A stretch of 64,000 nt of DNA, taken from assembly GCF_900105835.1 (NCBI RefSeq), contig NZ_LT629783.1:2404501-2468500 (forward strand), read 5' to 3'. Shown here piece after piece: positions 56,075 to 64,000 of the stretch. This DNA comes from Pseudomonas fragi. GTDB lineage: Bacteria > Pseudomonadota > Gammaproteobacteria > Pseudomonadales > Pseudomonadaceae. The stretch's first letter is position 1. Every line of letters begins with the position of its first letter. The notes under the pieces were generated by a model that was given only the letters and a program-made list of their open reading frames with translations, had not been told where the DNA came from and did not search any database. A program made the position numbers and the translations under genes.

Positions 56075-56950
56075 TTACACTCCAATCCGATAACCGCCCA
56101 GGGTCGCGATGCTCTGCCAGTTCTGCTGCCGCACCGGCACTGCCGGCACTGCCGGCTCGCGGGCGATGTCTGCGACCTCATCACGCAACGCTTCCCAGGC
56201 GCGCTGGCGGTAGTGCACAAAGGCCTGGGTGTTACGCAGTTCCGGCTGGCGTGGACGCGGCAGGTCGATATCGAAAATCTCCTTGATTCGCCCCGGACGC
56301 TGGGTCATTACCGCCACCCGGTCCGACAGGAAGATCGCTTCGTCCAGGCTGTGGGTAATAAACACGATGGTTTTTTTGTGCGTGCCCCAGATGCGCAGCA
56401 ATTCGCTTTGCAGGGTCTCGCGGGTTTGCGCGTCGAGAGCGGCGAAGGGTTCGTCCATCAACAGCACGTCCGGGTTGTAGGCCAGCGAACGGGCAATCGC
56501 CACGCGCTGGCGCATGCCACCCGACAACTCGTGGGGGTAGCGCGAGGCGAAGCCATTAAGGCCCACCAGTTCCAGGTATTCGCGTGCGGTTTCCAGTCGC
56601 TGTGCCTTGCCCACGCCGCGGATTTCCAGGCCCACGGCAATGTTGTCGAGCACCGTGCGCCAGGGCAGCAATGCATAGCCCTGGAACACCACGCCCTGAT
56701 TGCGGTTGATGCCTTGCAGGGGTTTACCATCCACCAGCAGGTCGCCACCGGTTTTGTGGGCAAGCCCGGCGAGGATGTTCATAAAGGTGGATTTGCCACA
56801 GCCCGACGGCCCGAGAATGGACAGGAATTCACCTTCGCGGACCTGCAGGTCGAACCCCTCCAGTACCGGCACCCGCTCTGCATGCCCGGTTTCATCGAGT
56901 GCCTGGAATTCCATGCTGAGGTCACGGGCGACGATCTTGTGTTCCGCCAT
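56075..56950 (-). CDS. ABC transporter ATPase (SsuB/TauB type)
   Basis: The 291-residue ATPase has Walker A GPSGCGKST, a signature LSGGMRQR, Walker B VLLMDEPFAALD and the switch His in IVFITHSLDEAIFL. The SGGM variant is usual for sulfonate/nitrate importers. An N-terminal extension and a 40-residue C-terminal tail lie outside the core. It overlaps the upstream binding-protein stop by 1 base. Confidence 0.93.
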   Translation of the reverse strand: MAEHKIVARDLSMEFQALDETGHAERVPVLEGFDLQVREGEFLSILGPSGCGKSTFMNILAGLAHKTGGDLLVDGKPLQGINRNQGVVFQGYALLPWRTVLDNIAVGLEIRGVGKAQRLETAREYLELVGLNGFASRYPHELSGGMRQRVAIARSLAYNPDVLLMDEPFAALDAQTRETLQSELLRIWGTHKKTIVFITHSLDEAIFLSDRVAVMTQRPGRIKEIFDIDLPRPRQPELRNTQAFVHYRQRAWEALRDEVADIAREPAVPAVPVRQQNWQSIATLGGYRIGV

Positions 56951-57984
56951 CAGGCATGCCCCCGGGCGAACGGGTTGAATTCGTTGGTGTAGACGTCCTT
57001 GACGGCTATCGAACCTTTCTTGATCTTGCCTTCGTTTTCGAGGATGTCGATGTAGTACTGAATCGGCGGCTCGGTCACCACCAGATCGTCGATATAGGCA
57101 AAGCGCTCCACCAGCTCAAGCTTCATGCCGATACGCTCGGAAGTGATCTTGCGCGCGTCGTCGGGGTTGGCATTGACCCAGTTGGCCGCACGCGCGATGG
57201 CGTTGACCACATCGCGGGTAGCCTCCGGATTCTCGCGGCTGAACTTGCCATACACACTGTACGGCGCCATGCCGCCCAACCCGCCATCCAGATCGTAGTC
57301 ACTCCACAGCTTGCGCAATGCCGGGTTGTGCTCGGCGCCGCCGGACGATGGCGGATGAATGATGGCAACGTCGATATTGCCGGTGGCCAGGGTTTGTTCG
57401 CCCTGATTGTCCGGCACCACCACCCAGTTGATCTTGTCGACATTGACGCCCTGCTCGCGCAGGTACTTTTTGGTGACGAACTCAGCGCAGGCGCCAAAGC
57501 TGTTGAAGCCCACGGTCTTGCCTTCCAGGTCCTTGGGCTTGACGATGCCCGAGTCGTCGCGCACGAAGTACTTCATGTGCGGGGCGTCCTGCAGGGTCTT
57601 GCCGCCAGCAGCCACCACCTTGAGGTCCAGGCCACTGGCGATAGCTGAAATCACCAGCGGCACCATGCGCGCACCGAAGTCGATTTCGCCGGTGCCGGTC
57701 AACGGGATCACCTGCGGCGCGGCGATACGGCCGATGTACTTGGGGCGGGCGCGGGTGCCTTCGAAATAGCCAAGGGAATCGGCGACGTAGACCAGGTCGA
57801 ATGACGGGTTATCGGGGTATTTGAAATCCACGATCTGGTCAGCGCGGCCCTTGATCACGGCAGCGCTTTTACTCGCACCCGAGTCCTTTTTTTCGCAGCC
57901 GGGCAGCAGAATACCCGCAGCGCCGACCGCGCCCAGTACCGCGCAGTTACGCAGGAATGCTCTTCTGTTGTTGATCGGGTTCAT
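56950..57984 (-). CDS. ABC transporter solute-binding lipoprotein (SsuA/TauA type)
   Basis: The 344-residue binding protein has a Tat-like, lipoprotein-like leader: RRAFLRN then AVGAAGILLPGCEKKD, with the Cys at about residue 30. The binding domain follows (VYVADSLGYFEGTRARPKY; LTGTGEIDFGARMVPLVISA). This is the type-2 fold used for sulfonates, taurine, nitrate and riboflavin precursors. It heads a four-gene ABC operon. The substrate is inferred from neighbours. Confidence 0.9.
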   Translation of the reverse strand: MNPINNRRAFLRNCAVLGAVGAAGILLPGCEKKDSGASKSAAVIKGRADQIVDFKYPDNPSFDLVYVADSLGYFEGTRARPKYIGRIAAPQVIPLTGTGEIDFGARMVPLVISAIASGLDLKVVAAGGKTLQDAPHMKYFVRDDSGIVKPKDLEGKTVGFNSFGACAEFVTKKYLREQGVNVDKINWVVVPDNQGEQTLATGNIDVAIIHPPSSGGAEHNPALRKLWSDYDLDGGLGGMAPYSVYGKFSRENPEATRDVVNAIARAANWVNANPDDARKITSERIGMKLELVERFAYIDDLVVTEPPIQYYIDILENEGKIKKGSIAVKDVYTNEFNPFARGHA

Positions 57985-58014
57985 GCCCGCTCCTTGTGGG
58001 TTGAGTGCTGCTGT

Positions 58015-58101
58015 TGTGGGAGCGGGCTTGCTCGCGATGGCATCACCGTGATTCGACAGGCAGACCGCAGCGCCTGCATCGCGGGCAAGCCCGCTCCCAC
58101 A
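58015..58101. repeat. REP pair between two sulfur ABC operons
   Basis: Inverted arms at 58015-58038 and 58078-58101, in the 136-base gap between the flavin monooxygenase and the next binding-protein gene. A REP pair inside a same-direction run may mark the boundary between two transcripts. Confidence 0.92.
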
Positions 58102-58120
58102 AGGGTTGAGTTGCCCGGGT

Positions 58121-59452
58121 TCAGGCGGTTTTCAGGGTGTAGCGCGATTCAGGGCGAGTCAGGCCGTAGTGTTCGCGCAAGGTGCTGCCCGCGTATTCAC
58201 TGCGGAACAACCCGCGCTGGCGCAAGATCGGCAGCACTTCATCGAGGAACACTTCAAAGCCATCGGGGAATGCCGGCGGCATCACGTTGAAGCCATCGGC
58301 CGCGCCGCTGCGGAACCACTGTTCGATCAGGTCGGCAATCTGCACCGGTGTGCCCACCGGCACCCAGTGCCCGCGCGCGCCCGCCAGACGGTTGATCAAC
58401 TGACGCAAGGTGACGTTTTCGCGGTCGACAATATCGATGATCAGCTTGAAGCGGCTGGACTGGCTTTCAACACCCTCGAAGTTGATCAAATGGCGGGGAA
58501 ACGGCGCGTCCAGATCCTGACCCGACAAGTCCACACCCAACATGCGCCGCAATTGGCCCAGGGACACGTGGGGCAATACCAGCTCATTGAGTTCATCGAA
58601 CTTGCGCTGCGCTTCGGCTTCGGTGCTGGCGATATACGGGCTGATGCCCGGAAGAATTTTCAGCTGGCGCGGGTCGCGGCCCACAGCCCTGGCCCGGGCG
58701 CGGATGTCATTGGCAAATTCCGTGGCGCTTTGCAGTGTCTGGTGCGCGGTAAAGATGGCTTCAGCATGCCTGGCGGCAAAATCACGACCATCCTCGGATG
58801 AACCGGCCTGCACCTGCACCGGTCGCCCCTGGGGCGAACGCGGCGAGTTCAACGGCCCCTTGACCTTGTAGTAGGCCCCCACATGGTTGATCGAATGCAC
58901 TTTGTCACTGTCGGCAAATACCCCGGCGGTTTTATCCAGCACCAGCGCGTCGTCTTCCCAGCTGTCCCAGAGGTCACCGACCACTTGCACGAACTCTTCG
59001 GCCTGGGCGTAGCGGTCATGGGCCGAAGGGTGTTCATCAAGACCAAAGTTGGCCGCGGCGGCAGCCATCGACGTGGTGACAATGTTCCAACCCGCACGGC
59101 CCTTGCTCAGGTGATCCAGCGCACTGAACGAACGCGCCAGGTTGTAGGGTTCGCTGTAGGTGGTACTGGCCGTGGCGATCAGGCCGATACGCTGGGTCAC
59201 TGCCGCAATGGCCGCCAGCCAGGTCACCGGTTCGAAGCGGATCCGCAAACCCTCCCGGCCGCTTTCAGCAAGGGACGGCGAGTCGGCAAAGAAAATCGCA
59301 TCGAGCTTTTCCCGCTCGGCACGCAGCGCCAACTGCTGGTAATAGCCGATATCCATGGACGACTCCGGCACTGACTGCGGGTGGCGCCAGGCGGCTTCGT
59401 GATGGCCGTTGGGGTAAATAAACAAGTTGAGGCTGAGCTGACGTTCGGACAT
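58121..59452 (-). CDS. LLM-class flavin monooxygenase (NtaA/SnaA/DszA family)
   Basis: The 443-residue luciferase-like protein belongs to the FMNH2-dependent NtaA/SnaA/DszA/SoxA family, whose members oxidise nitrilotriacetate or cleave sulfones. Landmarks are LNLFIYPNGHHEAAWRHP at the N-terminus, LDAIFFADSPSLAE, HLSKGRAGWNIVTTSM and, later, VQAGSSEDGRDFAARHAEAIF. In the gene run it follows an SsuB-type ATPase by 31 bases and probably desulfonates or desulfurises the imported compound. Confidence 0.9.
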   Translation of the reverse strand: MSERQLSLNLFIYPNGHHEAAWRHPQSVPESSMDIGYYQQLALRAEREKLDAIFFADSPSLAESGREGLRIRFEPVTWLAAIAAVTQRIGLIATASTTYSEPYNLARSFSALDHLSKGRAGWNIVTTSMAAAAANFGLDEHPSAHDRYAQAEEFVQVVGDLWDSWEDDALVLDKTAGVFADSDKVHSINHVGAYYKVKGPLNSPRSPQGRPVQVQAGSSEDGRDFAARHAEAIFTAHQTLQSATEFANDIRARARAVGRDPRQLKILPGISPYIASTEAEAQRKFDELNELVLPHVSLGQLRRMLGVDLSGQDLDAPFPRHLINFEGVESQSSRFKLIIDIVDRENVTLRQLINRLAGARGHWVPVGTPVQIADLIEQWFRSGAADGFNVMPPAFPDGFEVFLDEVLPILRQRGLFRSEYAGSTLREHYGLTRPESRYTLKTA

Positions 59453-59483
59453 GTTCTGTTCTCTGAATTCAGGGAGCGGGGGT

Positions 59484-60248
59484 TCAATGCAGTTCGGCGA
59501 AGTCGCTCAGCACGTCGTCGCGCAGGGCGATAAAGCGGCTGTCGCTGCGGTTGCGAGGGCGTGGCAGGTCAATGTCGAGAATGCGCCGGATACGTCCGGG
59601 GTTGGGCTGCATGACCACCACGCGATCACCGAGGAACACCGCCTCGTCCACATCGTGGGTCACGAGGATCATGGTGATTTTTTCCTTGGCCCAGATGTTT
59701 TGCAGCTCGCCCTGCAAGCGCGCACGGGTCAGGGCATCGAGGGCGCCCAGGGGCTCGTCGAGCAGCAGCACGCTGGGGCGATTGACCAGCCCGCGGGCAA
59801 TCGCCACTCGCTGGGCCATGCCCCCGGAAATCTGGTGCGGGTAGGCGTCGGTAAAGTCCTGCAGGCCCACCAGCTCGATATGTTCGCGCACGGTGTCGCG
59901 CTTTTCCTTGGTGCTCAGGGGCGAGTTTTTCAGTGCCACGGCAACGTTCTGTTCAACGTTGAGCCAGGGGAACAGGCGATGGTCCTGAAACACGATGCCG
60001 CGCTCCAGCCCCGTGCCGTCGATGGGCTGGCCATTGAGCAGGATGCGCCCCTCATACTCCTCGTCCAGGCCCAGAATCAGGCGCAGCAGGGTGGACTTGC
60101 CGCAGCCGCTGGCGCCGACAATGCTGATAAATTCGCCAGGGGCGATGTCCAGCTGGATATTGTCCAGCACTTGCAACTGGCTGGTGCTGCCCGGGCGGGA
60201 TGCAAAGCGCTTGCTGATGTTTTCCAGGGTCAGGCTGTTATTGAGCAT
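59484..60248 (-). CDS. ABC transporter ATPase (SsuB type)
   Basis: The 254-residue ATPase has Walker A GASGCGKST, signature ISGGMAQR, Walker B VLLLDEPLGALD and the switch His in LVTHDVDEAVFLG. The C-terminus ends in RNRSDSRFIALRDDVLSDF. The signature matches SsuB. It serves the two permeases just upstream. Confidence 0.94.
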   Translation of the reverse strand: MLNNSLTLENISKRFASRPGSTSQLQVLDNIQLDIAPGEFISIVGASGCGKSTLLRLILGLDEEYEGRILLNGQPIDGTGLERGIVFQDHRLFPWLNVEQNVAVALKNSPLSTKEKRDTVREHIELVGLQDFTDAYPHQISGGMAQRVAIARGLVNRPSVLLLDEPLGALDALTRARLQGELQNIWAKEKITMILVTHDVDEAVFLGDRVVVMQPNPGRIRRILDIDLPRPRNRSDSRFIALRDDVLSDFAELH

Positions 60249-60274
60249 GCTGCAATCCTTTTAATAAGTGCCGA

Positions 60275-61063
60275 TCAACGCGGATCAATGCCGTACAGGC
60301 GCTGCATGCGTCGCTCAAAAATCCGCGCCAGGGCATTGAGGCTCCAGCCCACCAGGCCGATGACCACCATGCCGAACAGCACCAGGTCCATCATGAAATG
60401 CTCGCTGCCATCGATCAGCGTGTTGCCGATGCCCTCCCCCGATACCAGCAAATATTCGGCGCCGATGGTCGCCAGCCACGAGTACACCAGCGCCAGATAC
60501 AGGCCGGTAAAGATCGACGGCAAAGCGGCAGGCAGCATGACCCCGACGATGGTTTGCCAGCGGCTGAAGCGGTACACACGCGCCACTTCCAGCAGGTTGG
60601 GCGGCACATTGCGCAGGCCGTCGCAGGTATTCACCACCACCGGCACCAGCGCCGCCAGCGACAGAAACACCACCTTGGCCACATCACCCAGGCCGAACCA
60701 CACCGAGATCAGCGGGATCCAGGCGAACAGCGAAATTTGCTTGAAGGTGTTGAAGCTCGGGCCTACCAAACGCTCGAAGGTGTGCGACAGGCCCAGCAGG
60801 CAACCGAGCACCAGGCCCAGGGTGGTGCCGATAAAAAAGCCGCTCAGGTTGCGCGTCAGGCTGGCGCTGATGGCCCGCCAGAACTTGCCCGAAGCGATCT
60901 GGTCCCAGGCCGTGGCCGCCACTTTCTCCGGTGAAACCAGCAGCCCGGACTGGCTCCAGCCCATATGTGAGGCCAGCCACCACAGGGCAACGACGCTGAT
61001 CGGTAACACCCAGCCGCGATAGCGACGGCTGCTGCCATGACTGATAGCCAGTGCGCTGCTCAT
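60275..61063 (-). CDS. ABC transporter permease (SsuC type), second of a pair
   Basis: The 262-residue permease has six helices and the loop YRFSRWQTIVGVMLPAALPSIFTGLY. Its start overlaps the stop of the preceding permease by 4 bases. Two different permeases in one operon suggest a heterodimeric channel. Confidence 0.92.
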   Translation of the reverse strand: MSSALAISHGSSRRYRGWVLPISVVALWWLASHMGWSQSGLLVSPEKVAATAWDQIASGKFWRAISASLTRNLSGFFIGTTLGLVLGCLLGLSHTFERLVGPSFNTFKQISLFAWIPLISVWFGLGDVAKVVFLSLAALVPVVVNTCDGLRNVPPNLLEVARVYRFSRWQTIVGVMLPAALPSIFTGLYLALVYSWLATIGAEYLLVSGEGIGNTLIDGSEHFMMDLVLFGMVVIGLVGWSLNALARIFERRMQRLYGIDPR

Positions 61064-61962
61064 GACAGGCGCCCCGCTACCGGTGCGCGGCCACGATTAA
61101 GGCGGCGCTCGGCATAATCAAAACCACGGTCGATCACCAGCCCGATCGCCCCGACCACCACCACGGCGGCCATCACCAGATCCAGTTGGAACAGTTGGCG
61201 ACCATAAACAATCAGGTAACCCAGCCCTTCGCTCGACGCCACCAGTTCAACCACCACCAGTGACAGCCAGGCCTTGGTAAAACCCAGGCGCAACCCGGTG
61301 AACAGAGTCGGAATGGCCGCAGGCAAGACGATAAACACCACGCTCTGCCAACGGCTGAAACCATAGGCCCGCCCGGCTTCCAGCAAGCCCTGGGGCGCCT
61401 GTTTGAAAGCCTGCAGGGTGCACAGCGTGATCGGCACCAATGCAGCCTTGGCAATCAGCACGTACTTGAGCGGTTCGCCGATACCGAACAGCAGCAAGGC
61501 AAACGGCAGCCAGCCCAGCACCGGGATCTGCACAATGGCGTTGAAGGTGGGCAGCAAATAATCCTCGACGGTTTTCGACAGCCCCATCGCCAGCCCCAAC
61601 GCCACACCCATCGCGCCCCCCAGGGCAAAGCCGACCACTACCCGCTGCAGGCTGGCGGCTGCATTTATCCACAAGTCGCCAGAAGCAAAGAGATCCGACA
61701 GGGTGTCGTAGACATAGGCAGGCGGCGGCAAGACCTGCTCTGACAGCCAGCCCTGCTCAACCCCCAGGTACCACAGGCCCAGCAGGGCCAGCGGCAACAG
61801 CCAGGGCAAGGCCCGGTCACCCAGAGTGGCGGCCCAGGCCGAGGTGCGCGGCACTTCGACCCTGCGTACCGGGCGCGTCGGTGCCGGCGGCAAACGCTTG
61901 ACGTTGTCCTTGGGTAGCGCCGGTGCGTACTGCTGCGGTGTGACGGTCTGTGCCCTGGCCAT
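61060..61962 (-). CDS. ABC transporter permease (SsuC type), first of a pair
   Basis: The 300-residue permease has the same six-helix core and loop (YGFSRWQSVVFIVLPAAIPTLFTGLR), plus an N-terminal cytoplasmic tail of about 50 residues rich in Pro and Arg that the second permease lacks. I chose the ATG giving MARAQTVTPQQYA; upstream in-frame codons read through the REP pair. Confidence 0.9.
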   Translation of the reverse strand: MARAQTVTPQQYAPALPKDNVKRLPPAPTRPVRRVEVPRTSAWAATLGDRALPWLLPLALLGLWYLGVEQGWLSEQVLPPPAYVYDTLSDLFASGDLWINAAASLQRVVVGFALGGAMGVALGLAMGLSKTVEDYLLPTFNAIVQIPVLGWLPFALLLFGIGEPLKYVLIAKAALVPITLCTLQAFKQAPQGLLEAGRAYGFSRWQSVVFIVLPAAIPTLFTGLRLGFTKAWLSLVVVELVASSEGLGYLIVYGRQLFQLDLVMAAVVVVGAIGLVIDRGFDYAERRLNRGRAPVAGRLS

Positions 61963-62013
61963 GTGCCTGGCTCCCTTGCTTGCTACAAAAAACGGAGTCC
62001 CTGTGGGCACCCT

Positions 62014-62100
62014 TGTGGGAGCGGGCTTGCTCGCGATGCAGACGACACGGTTGGTCTGGATCACCGCGTCGATTCAATCGCGAGCAAGCCCGCTCCCACA
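62014..62100. repeat. REP pair between binding protein and permease
   Basis: Inverted arms at 62014-62037 and 62077-62100 lie inside a same-direction gene run, between the binding-protein stop and the permease start. Such a hairpin could stabilise the upstream mRNA and lower expression of the permeases relative to the binding protein. Confidence 0.92.
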
Positions 62101-62126
62101 GGGGTAACTCCCATGGGGGTATGCAG

Positions 62127-63221
62127 TTACTTGCCCGCTACCGTGTTGCCAGTTGGCTGCTTGCCGTCTGCGCCATAGGCTGTCCAGAAGTTCTCCAGGC
62201 CTTTGGCCTTGAGGGCGGTTTGCAGGTAGCCGGGCTCAAACCAGCCCTCGATACTCACCGGGCGGCGGATCAGTTTTTCGTCCTTGGCCTGCTCCGCCAC
62301 CGCCTGGTAGCGGCTCAGCAGAAAGGTGTCGATCAGCGGCGAATTCCTGTCCCGCAAACTCACCCCGGTAAAGTCGGCGCGCAGTGAGTCCACCGGGTCG
62401 TTGCTCTTGGCCCACTCGGCGAAAACTTCATCACGATGGCTGTCTTCGGACGTCCACTTCGCCGCATCCACCAACGTATCGACGACTTTTTGCACATTGC
62501 CCGGGTGTTCTTTTTCATAGGCACCACGCACTACCAGGGCAGTCTGGCGGGTGTAGCGCACATCCTGCTCCGGGTTGTCGTAAACGATATCGATCAGGCC
62601 TTTGTCACGCAGTTTGAACAGCTCGCGACCACCGAAGGCCGCGTCCACACCATTGGACACCAGGGCTGCCTGGGTGCTGCCGGCATCGAGGTTGATCACC
62701 TTGATATCGCGCTCGGTCATGCCGTGTGCGGCCAGCAGGTTGATCGACACCAAGTGGCCGTTGGTACCGCGAAACACCGCGACCTTCTTGCCCTTGAGGT
62801 CTTCGATGGTCTTGATGTCAGAGCCCTTGGGCACTGCCAGATAGAGGTTGGCCCGCACCCCCAGGGCCGCCAGCAGCCTGGTGTCCAGGCCGTTGGAGCG
62901 CCCGACCACCGCCGGCAGATCACCCTGGTAGGCGAAGTCCAGTTGCTGGTTGGACAAGGCTTCGTTGACCGCAGGGCCAGCGCCCTTGAAGAAGAACCAC
63001 TGCACTTCGGTGCCGGTGCCAGCGAACGCTTTCTCCAGCAATTGCTGGTTGCGCACGATGCCCAGCGGCGAGCCACTGAACGTAACCGGATCACCGCCAC
63101 CGGCGCTCGCCACCCCGACGCGCAACACATCGGCCTCGGCCAGCGGAACAGCCATGACCGCCGCCAGCACGGCGGCAATGCGGGTCTTGCGCAACAGGGC
63201 ATTTACTTTGAATGTGGCCAT
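62127..63221 (-). CDS. Sulfonate/sulfate-ester ABC solute-binding protein (SsuA/AtsR type)
   Basis: The 364-residue protein has a Sec signal peptide (basic start, IAAVLAAVMAVPLAEA) and the type-2 binding fold of aliphatic sulfonate proteins (LRVGVASAGGGDPVTFSG; LDFAYQGDLPAVVGRSNGLDT; KVAVFRGTNGHLVSINLLAAHG). It lies 36 bases after the dioxygenase, so import and cleavage are likely coupled, as in the alkylsulfatase (ats) loci of Pseudomonas. Confidence 0.92.
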   Translation of the reverse strand: MATFKVNALLRKTRIAAVLAAVMAVPLAEADVLRVGVASAGGGDPVTFSGSPLGIVRNQQLLEKAFAGTGTEVQWFFFKGAGPAVNEALSNQQLDFAYQGDLPAVVGRSNGLDTRLLAALGVRANLYLAVPKGSDIKTIEDLKGKKVAVFRGTNGHLVSINLLAAHGMTERDIKVINLDAGSTQAALVSNGVDAAFGGRELFKLRDKGLIDIVYDNPEQDVRYTRQTALVVRGAYEKEHPGNVQKVVDTLVDAAKWTSEDSHRDEVFAEWAKSNDPVDSLRADFTGVSLRDRNSPLIDTFLLSRYQAVAEQAKDEKLIRRPVSIEGWFEPGYLQTALKAKGLENFWTAYGADGKQPTGNTVAGK

Positions 63222-63257
63222 GGGCAGGTCTTCCTTGAAGCAATAAGGCGCGGCCCG

Positions 63258-64000
63258 TCAGGCGGCGAGGTGTTTTTTGTCGGCTTCGGTTTTCGGCGAG
63301 CGGGTGTCCGGGGTCGGCTTGAGCGCCTGGCTCAGGCGGCCATCCACCCCCACCGGCACATCGCCGTCGATGGTGGTGCGCCGCACGATGCGCGGGGCAT
63401 CGCCGTAGTCGTTGATCGCAATATGCTGGGTGGCGCGGTTGTCCCAGATCACCACATCACCTTCCTGCCAGCGCCAGCGCACGGTGTTGTCGACATGGGT
63501 AATACGGTCATGGAACAGGCGGATCAGTTGTCTGGAGTCGTTGCTGCTGACGCCCTGAATCTCTTTGACAAAGTGGCCCAGGAGCAAACTTCTTTCGCCC
63601 GATTCCGGGTGAACCCGTACCAGCGGATGTTCGGTTTCATACACTTGGGCGGTGAACTGTTCGCGATAACGCTTAAGGCCGGATTCATCGGTACCGCGAG
63701 GCGTCGAATAGTCATAAACATTGGTGTGCAGGGCGCGCAAGTTGTCCGCAAGTTGTTTTAACGGCTCGGGTAAATCGTTATAAGCCGAGGCCGTATTAGC
63801 CCACACGGTATCGCCGCCATAAGGTGGAATGACCACACCGCGCAAGATGGAGATTTTTGGATAATTGGCTACAAAGGTCACATCCGTGTGCCAGGAGTTG
63901 GCACGGGTTTCCTTGGCGTCGAGGTGCAGGATGGCGGCGCTTTGCTCGGCAGAACGTACGGTCGGGTGGGGCACCTGGTCGCCGAAGCGGCGGGAGAATG
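63258..64000 (-). CDS. TauD/AtsK-family Fe(II)/2-oxoglutarate dioxygenase (3' part)
   Basis: About 247 codons of a TauD-family dioxygenase are present; the 5' end lies beyond the window. It would release sulfite or sulfate from taurine or alkyl sulfates. The iron-binding His-x-Asp is in [10 protein letters not shown], the distal His in [11 protein letters not shown] and the 2-oxoglutarate Arg in [13 protein letters not shown]. The stretch [31 protein letters not shown] in its middle looks closer to alkylsulfatase AtsK than to TauD (by recollection). It is the first gene of the leftward sulfur run visible here. Confidence 0.9.
   Translation of the reverse strand, partial: FSRRFGDQVPHPTVRSAEQSAAILHLDAKETRANSWHTDVTFVANYPKISILRGVVIPPYGGDTVWANTASAYNDLPEPLKQLADNLRALHTNVYDYSTPRGTDESGLKRYREQFTAQVYETEHPLVRVHPESGERSLLLGHFVKEIQGVSSNDSRQLIRLFHDRITHVDNTVRWRWQEGDVVIWDNRATQHIAINDYGDAPRIVRRTTIDGDVPVGVDGRLSQALKPTPDTRSPKTEADKKHLAA

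Overview
The window is from a Pseudomonas chromosome, most likely of the fluorescens/fragi/putida side of the genus. The basis is the host gene order carB-carA-dapB-dnaJ-dnaK-grpE-recN-fur-bamE-rnfH-ratA-smpB-lldR-lldP-lldEFG-dld-ssrA, the GC-rich codon use of host genes, the Pseudomonas-type REP pairs (arms close to GTGGGAGCGGGCTTGCTCGCGA), a cysteine-free Fur, and a tmRNA tag reading ANDETYEGQALAA. No database search was possible; family names come from reading the sequences.

Region 1 (1-13,100) is core housekeeping: carbamoyl-phosphate synthase, lysine synthesis, the DnaK chaperone team with a clear heat-shock promoter, SOS-controlled recN with a LexA box, fur, the BamE lipoprotein, the small ratA/rnfH pair, an NSS-family transporter and smpB. 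Region 2 (13,240-21,832) is lactate use: a GntR/FCD regulator, its operator, lactate permease, the three-part LldEFG (LutABC) L-lactate dehydrogenase and a 936-residue FAD/Fe-S D-lactate dehydrogenase. An SDR enzyme, a small secreted protein and the tmRNA gene follow.

Region 3 (about 23,753-33,875) is a genomic island at the 3' end of ssrA. It starts with a tyrosine integrase and ends near a degenerate copy of the ssrA 3' end. TTGGAATAC repeats sit at both ends. A leftward module holds two hypothetical genes, AlpA, two partial serine-recombinase-like proteins, an HTH protein and a protein with HUH-nuclease-like motifs. The cargo is (i) a 427-residue protein whose N-terminus aligns with a proteasome beta subunit, including Thr, Asp and Lys at catalytic positions, paired with a 63-residue partner, and (ii) an AT-rich 773-residue STAND NTPase with a HEPN-like N-terminus and TPR-like C-terminus. 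No capsid or tail genes are present. These cargo genes are the best candidates for an undescribed defence or conflict system.

Region 4 (33,983-45,856) returns to host-like sequence: a three-gene envelope operon of unknown function, an aminotransferase, a LysR regulator beside an RraA-like aldolase/2-hydroxyacid dehydrogenase/VOC cluster, an EamA exporter with an AraC regulator, an XRE-cupin regulator and an aldo-keto reductase. Region 5 (46,138-64,000) is an organosulfur-scavenging locus. A rightward operon has an XRE-cupin regulator, flavin monooxygenase, Dpp-type ABC importer and acyl-CoA-dehydrogenase-like oxidoreductase. A leftward set has an alkylsulfatase-type dioxygenase (cut by the window end), two sulfonate-type ABC importers and a second flavin monooxygenase. 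Together they probably import sulfonates, sulfate esters or sulfones and release sulfite or sulfate when sulfate is scarce.
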